From Myxococcales bacterium (lineage in GTDB: Bacteria > Myxococcota_A > Polyangia > Polyangiales > Polyangiaceae): a DNA stretch of 48,078 nt. The first letter of the stretch is position 1; every line of letters begins with the position of its first letter. The stretch lies in contig JACPVJ010000060.1 of assembly GCA_016191785.1 (NCBI GenBank), positions 1-48,078 of the forward strand, given 5' to 3'. Positions 8,768-17,385 of the stretch are shown one piece after another. The notes under the pieces were generated by a model. That model was not told where the DNA came from. It saw only the letters and a list, made by a program, of their open reading frames with translations, and did not search any database. The translations under genes were made by a program, and so were the position numbers.

Positions 8768-9658
8768 TCAGCGCGTGATGGGCAAATGCCGGTTCACCCC
8801 GCCGCTGCGGTCGATCACCAGGCCCCCCGCCGCCGCGCGGTTGTCTTGGTCCAGGCGCTCGATCAGGCGATCGGCCACCTCGACGAAGGCCTTGGCCATG
8901 GCCGAGCCGGGTGAGGCCTGGACCAGCGGCGTGCCGGCGTCGCCCCACTCCCGCACGCTGGGGTGCATGGGGAGCTGGCCCAAGAGCGGCGCGCCGGCCA
9001 TCTCGGCGACCTTGGCGCCGCCGCCCGAGCCGAACAGCTCGTGGCGCTTGTCGCAGCCATCGCACACGAAGTAGCTCTCGTTCTCGACCACGCCGGTGAT
9101 GGGGATGCCCACCTTCTGGCACATGCTGACCGACTTGTAGACGTCCTGCAGCGCGACCTCTTGGGGGGTGGTGACGATCACCGCGCCGTTCGTGCGCAGC
9201 TGCTGCGAGAGGGTCAGGGCCACGTCGCCGGTGCCCGGCGGCAGGTCGAGCAAGAGGTAGTCGAGCTCGCCCCAGTCGACGTCTTTCAAGAACTGCAGCA
9301 GCGCGCCGTGGAGCATGGGGCCGCGCCACACGATGGCGCTCTTCGGGTCGTCGAGCAGAAAGCCGATGCTCATCAGCTTCACGCCGAAGCGCTGGAGCGG
9401 CTGGATGCGCTTGCCGTCGGTCATGGGCTGGCCGGTGATGCCGAACATGGTCGGCACGCTCGGGCCATACATGTCGGCGTCGAGCAGACCCACGCGGTAC
9501 CCACGGCGCGCGAGCGCCAGCGTCAGGTTGGCAGCGACGGTGCTCTTGCCCACGCCGCCCTTGCCGCTCATCACGAGCACGACGTTCTTCACCCCCGGGA
9601 CGGGATCGCCGTCGACGATGGTGCGGGTGGACGCGGTGGGGGCGGGGTCTTGGGACAT
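8768..9658 (-). CDS. apbC: Mrp/ApbC family Fe-S cluster carrier ATPase
   Basis: A 296-residue P-loop NTPase with the deviant Walker A GKGGVGKST at residues 32-40. It also has the Mrp segment DADMYGPSVPTMFG, the DLPPGTGDVALTLSQ motif, and the CxxC (VCDGC) near residue 220 that binds a bridging Fe-S cluster in a dimer. Proteins of this family assemble or transfer 4Fe-4S clusters to apo-enzymes in the cytoplasm. The N-terminal MIP18/DUF59 domain found in some members is missing. The frame is open for 20 more codons, but MSQDPAPTAS at 9658 is the likely start, since the extension has no family similarity. Confidence 0.93.
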   Translation of the reverse strand: MSQDPAPTASTRTIVDGDPVPGVKNVVLVMSGKGGVGKSTVAANLTLALARRGYRVGLLDADMYGPSVPTMFGITGQPMTDGKRIQPLQRFGVKLMSIGFLLDDPKSAIVWRGPMLHGALLQFLKDVDWGELDYLLLDLPPGTGDVALTLSQQLRTNGAVIVTTPQEVALQDVYKSVSMCQKVGIPITGVVENESYFVCDGCDKRHELFGSGGGAKVAEMAGAPLLGQLPMHPSVREWGDAGTPLVQASPGSAMAKAFVEVADRLIERLDQDNRAAAGGLVIDRSGGVNRHLPITR

Positions 9659-9710
9659 GATCGGCGGTCTCGTAAGGCCTCGGCCGGTTCTCGTCAAACC
9701 GCCGCCCGGA

Positions 9711-9754
9711 CAAAACACGACCGGCGCGCATTCCCGATGGGGAACACGCGCCGG
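9711..9754 (-). terminator. Hairpin terminator after the Cys-repeat lipoprotein gene
   Basis: An inverted repeat has 15-bp arms with two mismatches (9721-9735 and about 9739-9754). On the minus strand it is followed by a short T-rich stretch (TCGTGTTTTG). It sits 18 bp after the stop at 9772 and before the mrp start, so it would separate the two genes on the minus strand. Confidence 0.65.
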
Positions 9755-9771
9755 AGCGTGCGCGGACGCGG

Positions 9772-11001
9772 TTACTTGGTCGAGACCGAGCCGGCGATGC
9801 TCGCCGTGACGGTCACCGACTCGCTGACGTCCTCGGCGGCGTCACCCGCAGCCATGATGATGGCCGGGATGCACGCGGCCTTGATGTCGGTCACCGCGTC
9901 GACGTTCCCCGAGAGCTGGGCGGCGATCTTGCCCATGCCTTCGAGACGCGCCTTGAACGCATAGACCACGCCCAGGTTGGCTTTCAGCGTGGCCTGGAGC
10001 TTGCCAGCCGCTTGAACGTCCGCTGCACCCTGGAAGGCCACCGAGACCTCGGGGGGACGGCACTCGGCCTTGGCCTGCACGCTGGCGTCGCAGTTGGCGT
10101 CGCACTTGGCCTCGACCTGGCAGCCGCCCTTGAGCTCGCCGCCAGTGCACTTGATGGGTTCGTACTCGCCCTTGCACTCGCCGTCGCACTTGACCGACGC
10201 CGTGGCCGAGCCCTTGCAGCTGGCGCTGCAGGTGCCCTTGCAGCTGCCGGTGCAGGTGGCCTTGGGCGCGGTGGCCGAGCAGGTGCCCTTGCAGGTGCCC
10301 TTGCAGGCGCCGTTGGCCTGCGGCCCGGTGCCGCCCGCCGACGCCTCGCAGGTGCCCTCGCACTTGCCGTCGCACTCGACGCCGCCCTCGGCGGTGCACG
10401 AGCCCGTGCACTCCCCCGTGCACTCGCCCTCGCAGCTGAGCGTGGCGCTGGCCTTGGCGGTGCACTCGCCCTTGCACGACAGCTCGAGCTTGCCGCCCTC
10501 GCAGGTGGGCGGGGTCGCCTTGAGATCGCACTTGCCGTCCGCCGAGCACTTGGCCTGGCAGTTGGCCTTGGCGCTGAGCGAAGCCTCGCAGACCGGCGGC
10601 TTGACCACCACGGTGAGCGTGCCCGACGCCTGGGCCTTGAACTTGCCGATGGCAGTGGTGGCGGCAGTGCACCAGGCCTTCATCTTGGCGCGCTTGTCGT
10701 CGTTCTTCTCGGCGGCCTCTTGGGTGGCCTTGTCGACGTCCAGGTCCACCGCGATGGACCGGCAGGCCCCGGTCAGATCGGTGACCGCTGCCGACGCGAT
10801 GCCGGCGAAGTCCGCCACGGCCTGGGCCGCGACCTGGGCGCTGGCGCTGCCGCCGATGTCGGCGGTGATGCTGGCGCCCACCTGGAACTCGGTGCAGCAC
10901 ACGCTGTCTTGCGCCTCTTTGACCTTGTCGCACGCGCTCATGGTGCTGAGCAGGCCTCCGCCGAGCAGAAGGGCGGCGCCAAAAACAGTGGATTTTCTCA
11001 T
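9772..11001 (-). CDS. Cys-rich lipoprotein with CX3C tandem repeats
   Basis: A 409-residue protein. The signal MRKSTVFGAALLLGG... ends in a lipobox-like SAC, with Cys at about residue 24. An alpha-helical Ala-rich part follows (to about residue 130). The central block (about 145-310) is dominated by short repeats such as CEGECTGECTGSC and CKGTCKGTCSA, in which Cys recurs every four residues. A second helical Ala-rich part closes the protein. I count 34 cysteines. The ATG at 11001 is preferred over an in-frame TTG two codons upstream because GGGAGAG sits at the right distance. The function is not known; structural disulfide networks or metal binding are both possible. Confidence 0.82.
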   Translation of the reverse strand: MRKSTVFGAALLLGGGLLSTMSACDKVKEAQDSVCCTEFQVGASITADIGGSASAQVAAQAVADFAGIASAAVTDLTGACRSIAVDLDVDKATQEAAEKNDDKRAKMKAWCTAATTAIGKFKAQASGTLTVVVKPPVCEASLSAKANCQAKCSADGKCDLKATPPTCEGGKLELSCKGECTAKASATLSCEGECTGECTGSCTAEGGVECDGKCEGTCEASAGGTGPQANGACKGTCKGTCSATAPKATCTGSCKGTCSASCKGSATASVKCDGECKGEYEPIKCTGGELKGGCQVEAKCDANCDASVQAKAECRPPEVSVAFQGAADVQAAGKLQATLKANLGVVYAFKARLEGMGKIAAQLSGNVDAVTDIKAACIPAIIMAAGDAAEDVSESVTVTASIAGSVSTK

Positions 11002-11107
11002 GATCAAGCTCTCCCTAGTAGTTCAGGCCCTGGGCGAACGCCGATGGAACCCGTGCGGCATGGGCCGGACCCACGCCGTTGGACGAAGGTCTCGTCGTGC
11101 GCATGCA

Positions 11108-11153
11108 AACCCACGCCACCGCCGGGCTCGTACGACGAAATCCCCGCGGTGGC
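11108..11153 (-). terminator. Possible hairpin terminator between the two Cys-rich lipoprotein genes
   Basis: Arms of 12 bp with one mismatch (11115-11126 and 11142-11153) lie 14 bp after the stop at 11167. On the minus strand the downstream sequence GTGGGTTTGC has only a short T-run, so termination strength is uncertain. The rest of the 11002-11166 gap shows no gene. Confidence 0.35.
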
Positions 11154-11166
11154 AACTTGGACCGGG

Positions 11167-12741
11167 TCACTCGGGCCAGCAGCCGGGCTTGGTGTACGGG
11201 GCCTTCTTGCCCTCGAAGCTGTCGCCGCCCACGCACTTTTGGTAGAGCGGGCTCTTGGCGGCCAGGACCTTCGCGCCGCCGTAGCAGTTGAGCGCGATGC
11301 CACTGGGGGACTTGGGGCAGCCGCCCCCGACGCAGTACGTGTCTTGCGTGGTCGGCAGGCCGGTGCAGTCGCAGCTGGGCCCGAGGTCGATGCAGTAGCG
11401 CTCGCCGCTGTAGTCCGACCCGCCGCACAGGCCCGTGGGGCAATCCGCGTCGTCCACGCAGGGCTCGCAGCTCTTGCTGGTGCCCTTGCACGCGCCGAAG
11501 CGGTGCGCGCAGGTGGGCTTGCCGAGCGCGGTGTCGTGCACCGCGCACTCGGCGGCGCTGCCCCAGACGCAGGCGTTGGACTGGTTCGGCTCGCACAGCA
11601 CGGTGCAGTACTTGTGGCCCTTGCCGTCGCTCGCGCACAGCTGGTTCGGCTTGGCGCGGCAGTCGTCGTCGGTCTTGCACTCGCTGCAGAACTCGCGCTT
11701 GATGCACATGTTGCGCAAGAGGCCCAGGGGCCCGCACGAATACGCCTTGCCGGCGCCGATCTCGCCCGCCGCGATGCAGCCGGTGATGTTCGACCCGGTC
11801 AGGCCGCACGCATCGGTGCAGGGTTTCTTGCTGGTGCGCAGCGTCTGGCACTCGTAGCCCGCCGCGCAGTCGCTGTCGGCCAGGCACGTCGTCTTGGTGC
11901 AATACGCGTCGTAGTCGCCGGGCCCGACCCCGACGCAGGCGAAGCCCGCCGCTTCGTCGCACTCTTTGGCGGCCGCACCGCCCGGGCAGGCGGTGCCGAA
12001 CTGGCCCTTCGGGTAGACCGTGCCCTTGGCGCAGGCGAGCACGTCCTTGCCCTCGGCGGTCTTGGCCGGCTTGCACTCACCGACGGTGGAGCAGTCGCCG
12101 TTGGTCTTGCAGCCGACGTAGGCGCAGGCGCCGCTGACGCAGCCCAGGTTTTGGTCGGCGTCACACTCGGTGGACTTCTGGCAGGCGCCGCCCAGCCCGA
12201 CCACCTTGACGTTCTTGTCGCAGTAGCTCTTCGCCACATCGACGGGGTCGGCCACACAGGCCGCCTCGACCGAGGCGCAGTCCGCGTTCGTCTTGCAGCC
12301 GGTGAGCTTGCAGGTGCCGGCCAGGCACTTGAACCCGCGCATCGCGTCGCACTGGTCGTCCGCCGCGCACTCGGTGTCGTACTGACCGGTGACCTTGCCG
12401 TGCTTCGTGAACGGCGCCCACGCGCAGAACTGGCCCGGCGTGCCGTCGTCGGCGGGGCCGCCGTAGCAGTACTTGCCTGCCGGGCAGTCGTTGGTGGGGT
12501 GCGCGCACGGCTGACCGCAAGAGTTGCCGGCGCACTTCATGCCGGCGGTGCACTCGGCATCGACGCACTTCTTCTCGCACACGCCTTCGATCACCACGCC
12601 CTCGCAGGGCTTGGCCTCTTCGTCGCCGCTACAGGCCGTGAGCCCGACGGCCGTGAGCGCGAGCACCCCCAGCACTGCTCCGAGCGTGCGCTTGGCCCCG
12701 CGACGCAGCCCGCCATTGCCACCCAGTGTCGACCCGATCAT
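11167..12741 (-). CDS. Large Cys-rich secreted lipoprotein
   Basis: A 524-residue protein. After a positively charged start (GGLRRGAKRTLGAVLG) and a lipobox LTAC at residue 37, almost the whole chain is built of small Cys-bounded units such as GCKTNADC, GCKTNGDC, CKTDDDC and CVDDADCPTGLC. I count 61 cysteines including the lipobox one. This pattern is common in predicted myxobacterial surface lipoproteins and resembles small disulfide-rich modules of eukaryotic extracellular proteins, but no family assignment is safe. The ATG at 12741 has a good GGAAGGT ribosome-binding site 5 nt upstream; the 14-codon upstream extension is rejected. It is divergent from the thioredoxin-fold lipoprotein gene at 12908. 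Confidence 0.85.
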   Translation of the reverse strand: MIGSTLGGNGGLRRGAKRTLGAVLGVLALTAVGLTACSGDEEAKPCEGVVIEGVCEKKCVDAECTAGMKCAGNSCGQPCAHPTNDCPAGKYCYGGPADDGTPGQFCAWAPFTKHGKVTGQYDTECAADDQCDAMRGFKCLAGTCKLTGCKTNADCASVEAACVADPVDVAKSYCDKNVKVVGLGGACQKSTECDADQNLGCVSGACAYVGCKTNGDCSTVGECKPAKTAEGKDVLACAKGTVYPKGQFGTACPGGAAAKECDEAAGFACVGVGPGDYDAYCTKTTCLADSDCAAGYECQTLRTSKKPCTDACGLTGSNITGCIAAGEIGAGKAYSCGPLGLLRNMCIKREFCSECKTDDDCRAKPNQLCASDGKGHKYCTVLCEPNQSNACVWGSAAECAVHDTALGKPTCAHRFGACKGTSKSCEPCVDDADCPTGLCGGSDYSGERYCIDLGPSCDCTGLPTTQDTYCVGGGCPKSPSGIALNCYGGAKVLAAKSPLYQKCVGGDSFEGKKAPYTKPGCWPE

Positions 12742-12759
12742 GCTGACCTTCCGATTTGC

Positions 12760-12775
12760 CCGACCTTCTGGTCGG
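12760..12775. promoter_or_regulatory. Small dyad in the leader of the Cys-rich lipoprotein gene
   Basis: A 6-bp perfect inverted repeat, CCGACC TTCT GGTCGG, lies 18 bp upstream of the start codon at 12741, in the 166-bp divergent intergenic region. It could be an operator or an mRNA hairpin. No promoter boxes are clear to me here. Confidence 0.25.
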
Positions 12776-12907
12776 AATTCCAAGGATGCCCGAGGGCCCC
12801 GCCCATAGCGCGGCGCGGCGAGCGTGGAAAGCCTGCCGCGCGGCTTGACGGGATCACCGCTCCCGCTATGCTCCCGGCGGGTCTAGCACAATCCCGGGAG
12901 GCTACCC

Positions 12908-13621
12908 ATGAAGACGGTCCTGGCGAGCGTTGGTGTCCTCGCCCTCACGAGCTTGACGGCATGCGGTTCCGAGGCGGGCGATCCGCCGGCGCAGCAAGAC
13001 TTCGATCACGGCACGGTGGTGAACACGGGGACGGGCGGGGGTGGCAACGTCACCGAGCCGCCGTTCCTGCAATACGCCTACCCCGAGGCGCCCTTCGGCT
13101 CGCAGATCGACTCGGTGATCGCGCCGCTGACCCTCCTGGGTTGGACGGCTCCGGCCGAGGCCCTGTACGACACCGCGGCCTTCGAGCCGGTGACCATCGC
13201 CGACTTCTACAACCCCGACGGCAAGAAGCCCTGGAAGCTGATCTGGGTGAACTCGTCGGCGGTGTGGTGTGGCCCGTGCAACAAGGAATATGCCGAGATG
13301 CGCGACAGCGACACCTACAAGCAGGTGCTCGAGCCCAAGGGCGTCGCGGTGATCGGCACGCTGATGGAAAACATCTCGGCGCAGCCCGCTGCCCCCAGCG
13401 ATCTCAAGAACTGGGGTGACAAGTACAAGGTCCCGTTCCCGCTGGCGCTCGATCCGGCGTTCAAGATGGGACAGTACTTCGAGCAGGCCACCGTTCCCGG
13501 CGCCATCTTGGTCGACGCCAAGACGATGAAGATTGTCGCCAAGCTCTCGGGCGGCGCGGTCGCCGGCCCCGGCGGCGTGCTCGAAGAGATCGACGCGGCA
13601 CTGGCGAACCTGCCGAAATGA
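12908..13621 (+). CDS. Thioredoxin-fold lipoprotein with WCGPC active site
   Basis: A 237-residue lipoprotein (lipobox LTAC, Cys at residue 19) followed by a Gly-rich linker. A family segment ADFYNPDGKKPWKLIW precedes the thioredoxin active site SSAVWCGPCNKEY at about residues 117-129. The C-terminal half keeps the thioredoxin-like strands and the cis-Pro region ATVPGAILVD. CGPC is the redox-active sequence of thioredoxin itself. Anchored outside the cytoplasm, the protein could reduce or isomerise disulfides. A GGGAGG ribosome-binding site precedes the ATG. ATGA overlap couples it to the second thioredoxin-fold gene. It resembles the protein encoded at 17386-18066, sharing the DFYxPDG segment. 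Confidence 0.9.
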   Translation: MKTVLASVGVLALTSLTACGSEAGDPPAQQDFDHGTVVNTGTGGGGNVTEPPFLQYAYPEAPFGSQIDSVIAPLTLLGWTAPAEALYDTAAFEPVTIADFYNPDGKKPWKLIWVNSSAVWCGPCNKEYAEMRDSDTYKQVLEPKGVAVIGTLMENISAQPAAPSDLKNWGDKYKVPFPLALDPAFKMGQYFEQATVPGAILVDAKTMKIVAKLSGGAVAGPGGVLEEIDAALANLPK

Positions 13622-14157
13622 AGCCCGCCGGCGTCGTGCTGGGCGTCGCCGTGGCGCTGGCCTCGTGGGGCTGCAGCAGTGGCGGCGCGTCGTCTGCCGG
13701 GGCCACCGGCGCCGAGGGCAGCGGCGCGCGCCCGCCCGACTTCGAGCTCTCGACCATCGACGGCAAGACGGTGCGTCTCTCCGATCACCTCGGGAAGGAC
13801 GTGGTCCTGATCGACTTCTGGGCGACGTTCTGCGACCCGTGCATGGCCTCGATGCCGCACCTGGACGAGCTCTACAAGAAGCACAAGGACAAGGGCTTCG
13901 TGGTGCTGGGCGTCAGCATCGACGGTCCCGACTCGGTCGCGCAGGTCAAGAGCACCGTCGCGAAGCTCGGCGTGTCGTTCCCGATCTTGCTCGACCAAGA
14001 GACCAGCGTGGTCGCCCTCTACAACCCCAAGACCAGCGCGCCCTTCAGCGTCCTGATCGGCCGGGACGGCAGCGTCATCGCCAAGAAAGAGGGCTACACC
14101 ACCGGCGACGGCGCCGCGGTGGATCGCGACGTCGAAGCCGCCCTCGCGAAGAAGTAG
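13618..14157 (+). CDS. TlpA/ResA-like thioredoxin-fold lipoprotein (CDPC)
   Basis: A 179-residue protein with a lipoprotein signal (lipobox Cys at residue 19, SWGCSS). A short Gly/Ser linker leads into a peroxiredoxin/TlpA-type domain: PPDFELSTIDGKTVRLSDH, then DFWATFCDPCMASMPHLDEL with the CxxC, then FVVLGVSIDG, and the cis-Pro segment SAPFSVLIGRDG. Known TlpA/ResA proteins are extracytoplasmic reductants for cytochrome c or oxidase maturation, but no such genes lie nearby. The start overlaps the previous stop (ATGA). The active-site sequence CDPC differs from both other thioredoxin-fold lipoproteins in the neighbourhood, which suggests different redox potentials. Confidence 0.92.
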   Translation: MKPAGVVLGVAVALASWGCSSGGASSAGATGAEGSGARPPDFELSTIDGKTVRLSDHLGKDVVLIDFWATFCDPCMASMPHLDELYKKHKDKGFVVLGVSIDGPDSVAQVKSTVAKLGVSFPILLDQETSVVALYNPKTSAPFSVLIGRDGSVIAKKEGYTTGDGAAVDRDVEAALAKK

Positions 14158-14160
14158 GGT

Positions 14161-15495
14161 TCAGCGCCGCGGCGCCGAGACGCGCACGAAGCGCGTCCCG
14201 AGCAGCAGCGCCGCCACCGTCAGCCCGACGATCAGGCCGATCCACATGCCCCGCGGTCCGAGCCCCGCGCCGAGCGCCAGCCCGCCGCCGAGGGGGATGC
14301 CGATCAGCCAGTACGCCACCAGCGCGAGCAGCATCGGCACCCGAGTGTCCTTCAGCCCGCGCAGCGCGCCGTTCGACAGCACCTGGGCGCCGTCGGGGAA
14401 CTGGAACGCGGCCGCGTAGGCGATCAGGCTCGTGGCCAGGGCCCCGACCGCGGCGTCCTTCGAGTACAGGCCGACCACGGCGCTGCGGCCGAGGATCAGC
14501 GCCGCACCGGTGGCGGTCTGGGTGCCGAGCATCAGCACGAACCCCGCGAGGGCCGCCCGCCGGATCCCCGGGTGGTCGCCGGCGCCGACGGCGTGACCCA
14601 CGCGCACCGTGGTGGCCTCGGCCAGCCCGAGCGGGATCATGAAGCACAGGCTGGCGACGTTGATCGCGATCTGGTGTGCGGCCGCCGGGACCTCGCCCAG
14701 TCGCCCGATCAAGAGCGACGCGAAGATGAACAAGCTGCCTTCCATCAGCACCGTGAAGCCGATGGGCGCGCCGACCGCGAGCAGGGCGCGGATCTCGCCG
14801 AGGCGCGGCGGATCGAAGCGCCCGAACAGCTCGAGCTCGCGGAAGCGCCGGGCCCGGGCCAGGTACAGACCGAGGGCGATGGCTTGCAGCCACATCACCG
14901 TCGCCGAGGCCAGGCCCAGGCCTTGCGCGCCCAGCTCGGGCAGCCCGAAGGCGCCGAAGGTGAGCGCGTACCCGAGGGGCGCCAAGAGACACAGCCCCGC
15001 GAAGGAAAGGAGCATCGAGGGCACGGTGAAGTGCAGGCCGTCGGCCAGGTAGCGCAGGCACAGGAACACGGCGAACGCCGGCAGCCCCCAGCGCACGCCG
15101 TGCAAGAAGGCAGTGGTGCCCGGCGCGATCTCGGGCGCGATGCCGATGGGGCCAAGGGCCCGGGGCACCAAGGTCATGTACGCGAACAAGAGCGGACCGA
15201 GCGAAAGCGACACCCACAGCGCCTGCCGCAAGAGCGGGCCGACCTCGTTGCGCCGCCCGGCGCCGGCCAGCTGCGACACCGCCGGCGGGACGCTCATCAA
15301 GGTTCCCAGCACCACCGTGAGCGGCAGCCACATCAGCGCCGTGCCGATCGTGACCGAGGCCAGGGTGCGCGTGCCGTGGTGCCCGGCGATCACGCTGTCG
15401 ACGAAGCCAATCAGGCCCGTGGACAGGTGGCCGACCACCAGCGGGCCGGCGAGCGTCGCGGTCGTGCGCAGCTCTTCACGAAACGAGCGGATCAA
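14161..15495 (-). CDS. MATE family efflux transporter (TTG start)
   Basis: A 444-residue protein with about 12 predicted membrane segments in two homologous halves. N-terminal features are ELRTTATLAGPLVVGHLSTG and GFVDSVIAGHHGTRTLAS, which match the NorM/DinF type. MATE proteins export cationic or lipid-linked compounds in exchange for Na+ or H+. There is no ATG at the expected N-terminus. A TTG at 15495 overlaps the TGA of the beta-barrel gene (TTGA), giving MIRSFREELR, which is where MATE proteins normally begin. Start by translational coupling is likely because the GAGG motif is only 2 nt away. It is the last gene of a four-gene operon and converges on the thioredoxin pair. Confidence 0.9.
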   Translation of the reverse strand: MIRSFREELRTTATLAGPLVVGHLSTGLIGFVDSVIAGHHGTRTLASVTIGTALMWLPLTVVLGTLMSVPPAVSQLAGAGRRNEVGPLLRQALWVSLSLGPLLFAYMTLVPRALGPIGIAPEIAPGTTAFLHGVRWGLPAFAVFLCLRYLADGLHFTVPSMLLSFAGLCLLAPLGYALTFGAFGLPELGAQGLGLASATVMWLQAIALGLYLARARRFRELELFGRFDPPRLGEIRALLAVGAPIGFTVLMEGSLFIFASLLIGRLGEVPAAAHQIAINVASLCFMIPLGLAEATTVRVGHAVGAGDHPGIRRAALAGFVLMLGTQTATGAALILGRSAVVGLYSKDAAVGALATSLIAYAAAFQFPDGAQVLSNGALRGLKDTRVPMLLALVAYWLIGIPLGGGLALGAGLGPRGMWIGLIVGLTVAALLLGTRFVRVSAPRR

Positions 15496-17381
15496 AACCT
15501 CACGGTCGCGTCGAGCCGTGCGCCTTCGAACGCGGGGTACTTGCGACACACGCCGCCCACGCAGCGCAGCGAACCGCGGCGCTGGCCGACGAAGGCGCCG
15601 ACGCTGGACGAAGGCGTGATCTTGTAGCTGACCTGGCCGTTGAAATACGTCGAGGGCACGCCGGGGTCGGTGCTGTATTCCGCGCCGAACGCCGCCGACA
15701 GGTGCGGGGCCCAGTCGACGCCCGTCAGGTGCTGGCCCTCGAACCACGGGGCCTCGGGCCCGCCCGCCACCTGGTGGCGGCGGCGGTGCCAGCCCTGCAG
15801 CTGCAGCGAGAACGGCCCCCCGAGGTGGCGGATCACGTCGTACCGCGCGTAGGTCTCTTGATAGTAGAGGTGGGTCTCGGCACCGTTCGCGATGGCGAAT
15901 TGCTCTTCGGATTGATCGATGCGGGCACCGACCGTGAGGTTCGCGCGGCTCTTGCGCTTCTGGCTGGTGATCTCCGTGCCCGTGGCCACGTCCCAGACGC
16001 GGTTCAGGTTCGCGTCCGAGGTCTCGCAGCTCTCGTTCAGCGAGCGCTCGGCCCAGGTTCGATAGTGCCCGACCCAGGCGAACACGCTCTCGTCCTTGCC
16101 GAGCTCGACGTCACCCTTGAGCCGCCCGCCGGTGACGCAGGTGTTGAAGCCCTCGAACTCGGTGTCGACCCAGAACGCCTCGGTGGTGGGGGGCGCGCTG
16201 TACTGCACCAGGGCGAACTCGGGCGCGCGGGCGGTGTTCACGTTGGCGGCCAGGGCGAAGAACCGGCGATAGTGCTTGCCCTCGAAGGTGAGGGTGACCG
16301 GGTCTTCTATCAGGGTCAGGGCGCCGTACACGGCGTAGCCCTTCTGACCGTCGAGCAGCTCGCGGTCGGCGCTCGAGCTGTCGCGATCGGCGTCGTCCAG
16401 GCTCTGCAGCGCCACCTCGACGTAACCGTCGCCGTGACCGCCGAAGTCCGCGACCTCGATCGATTGGCTGCCGGTCAAGATCGTGTCGGCCTGGCGAACC
16501 ACGTCGACGTTGAGGGGATCTTGCCGGCGCAGGAACGACGCCTGGGTCCCGAGCTTGAAGCCCTTGGGCGCGATCTCGATCTGGGCGGCGCCCAGCCGAT
16601 CGGGCGCGTACGAGGGCGTGCGCGGGACGAAGTCGGTCTCGACGGCGCGGGGCATCCCGGCCTCGGTGGCCGCGAGCCAGCTGGGCGTGACCGTCTGGTC
16701 CACGCCCAGATAGCGCCCGCTGGCCTCGTCGATGCGCAGCGGGTTCATCTCGCCGCCCAGGGCGGTGAGGCGCAGCTTGACCGGGCCGGCGTTCACGCGC
16801 CCGGTCACGCGTGCTCCGCGCACGGTGGTGTCGCTCGCCAGCTCGTCCATCTTGCGCACGCTGAGCACGAAGCCGCGGCCCAGGGCAGCATAGAAGTCCC
16901 CGGCGGTCAGCTCGACGTCCCGCGTGGTGTAGCCCACGTAGTACTTCGAGGGGTAGACCCAGTTGATGTAGCGGTTCGAGAGCTCGGCGCCGGCCTCGTC
17001 GAACTTCTGGCGGAAGAGCTGCGCGTCCGAGATGCCGCCGCCGGCGGGGCGGGTCTCGACCACGTCCAGCGCGATGGCCTCGGGGTAGGGGGAGCGATAA
17101 AACCAGGCGTTGTCGACGCGCACGCCGAGGGTGAGCTTGCCCCACGACGCCTGCAGGTTCAGCCGGTTGTACCACATGCCCCACTCGTCGTTGGCGCGGG
17201 TCGGCACCTCGAGCGGGCGAGTGTCCCGGTTGTCGAAGTTGTAGAGCACGCTCGAGGCGTTGGTCACGTCCACGTGCACCGCGTCGTCACCGAGCTTGCC
17301 CGGTTCGAGGGCACGCGCTGGCGTCGCGAGCGTGAGCCCCAGCGCTGCCGCCCACGCGGCCCATCCGACCCTGACCCGCAT
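15492..17381 (-). CDS. Outer-membrane beta-barrel protein (DUF6029-like)
   Basis: A 629-residue protein with a cleavable signal (GWAAWAAALGLTLATPARA) and a body of alternating amphipathic strands rich in Tyr, Trp and Asp. It ends in the aromatic C-terminal residue (DATVRF) expected of a BAM-inserted barrel. The pattern near the N-terminus (VLYNFDNRD...WYNRLNLQASWGKLTLGVRVDN) matches what I recall of the DUF6029 family; this is recall, not a search. A CxxxxxC pair (RCVGGVCRKYP) lies near the end. It sits 4 bp downstream of a thioredoxin-fold lipoprotein gene and is coupled to the MATE gene, so the products may act together at the envelope. Confidence 0.82.
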   Translation of the reverse strand: MRVRVGWAAWAAALGLTLATPARALEPGKLGDDAVHVDVTNASSVLYNFDNRDTRPLEVPTRANDEWGMWYNRLNLQASWGKLTLGVRVDNAWFYRSPYPEAIALDVVETRPAGGGISDAQLFRQKFDEAGAELSNRYINWVYPSKYYVGYTTRDVELTAGDFYAALGRGFVLSVRKMDELASDTTVRGARVTGRVNAGPVKLRLTALGGEMNPLRIDEASGRYLGVDQTVTPSWLAATEAGMPRAVETDFVPRTPSYAPDRLGAAQIEIAPKGFKLGTQASFLRRQDPLNVDVVRQADTILTGSQSIEVADFGGHGDGYVEVALQSLDDADRDSSSADRELLDGQKGYAVYGALTLIEDPVTLTFEGKHYRRFFALAANVNTARAPEFALVQYSAPPTTEAFWVDTEFEGFNTCVTGGRLKGDVELGKDESVFAWVGHYRTWAERSLNESCETSDANLNRVWDVATGTEITSQKRKSRANLTVGARIDQSEEQFAIANGAETHLYYQETYARYDVIRHLGGPFSLQLQGWHRRRHQVAGGPEAPWFEGQHLTGVDWAPHLSAAFGAEYSTDPGVPSTYFNGQVSYKITPSSSVGAFVGQRRGSLRCVGGVCRKYPAFEGARLDATVRF

Positions 17382-17385
17382 CCGG

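Noticed and set aside
11002..11007. TTG start two codons upstream of the Cys-repeat lipoprotein
   Set aside because: The ATG at 11001 has better spacing to the GGGAGAG ribosome-binding site and gives a normal signal peptide.
10012..13419. Very long plus-strand open frame of 1135 codons opposite the Cys-rich lipoprotein genes
   Set aside because: Ala/Gly/Arg/Leu-rich translation without domains; it is the antisense shadow of two well-supported genes with lipoprotein signals and, at its end, of the thioredoxin-fold gene.
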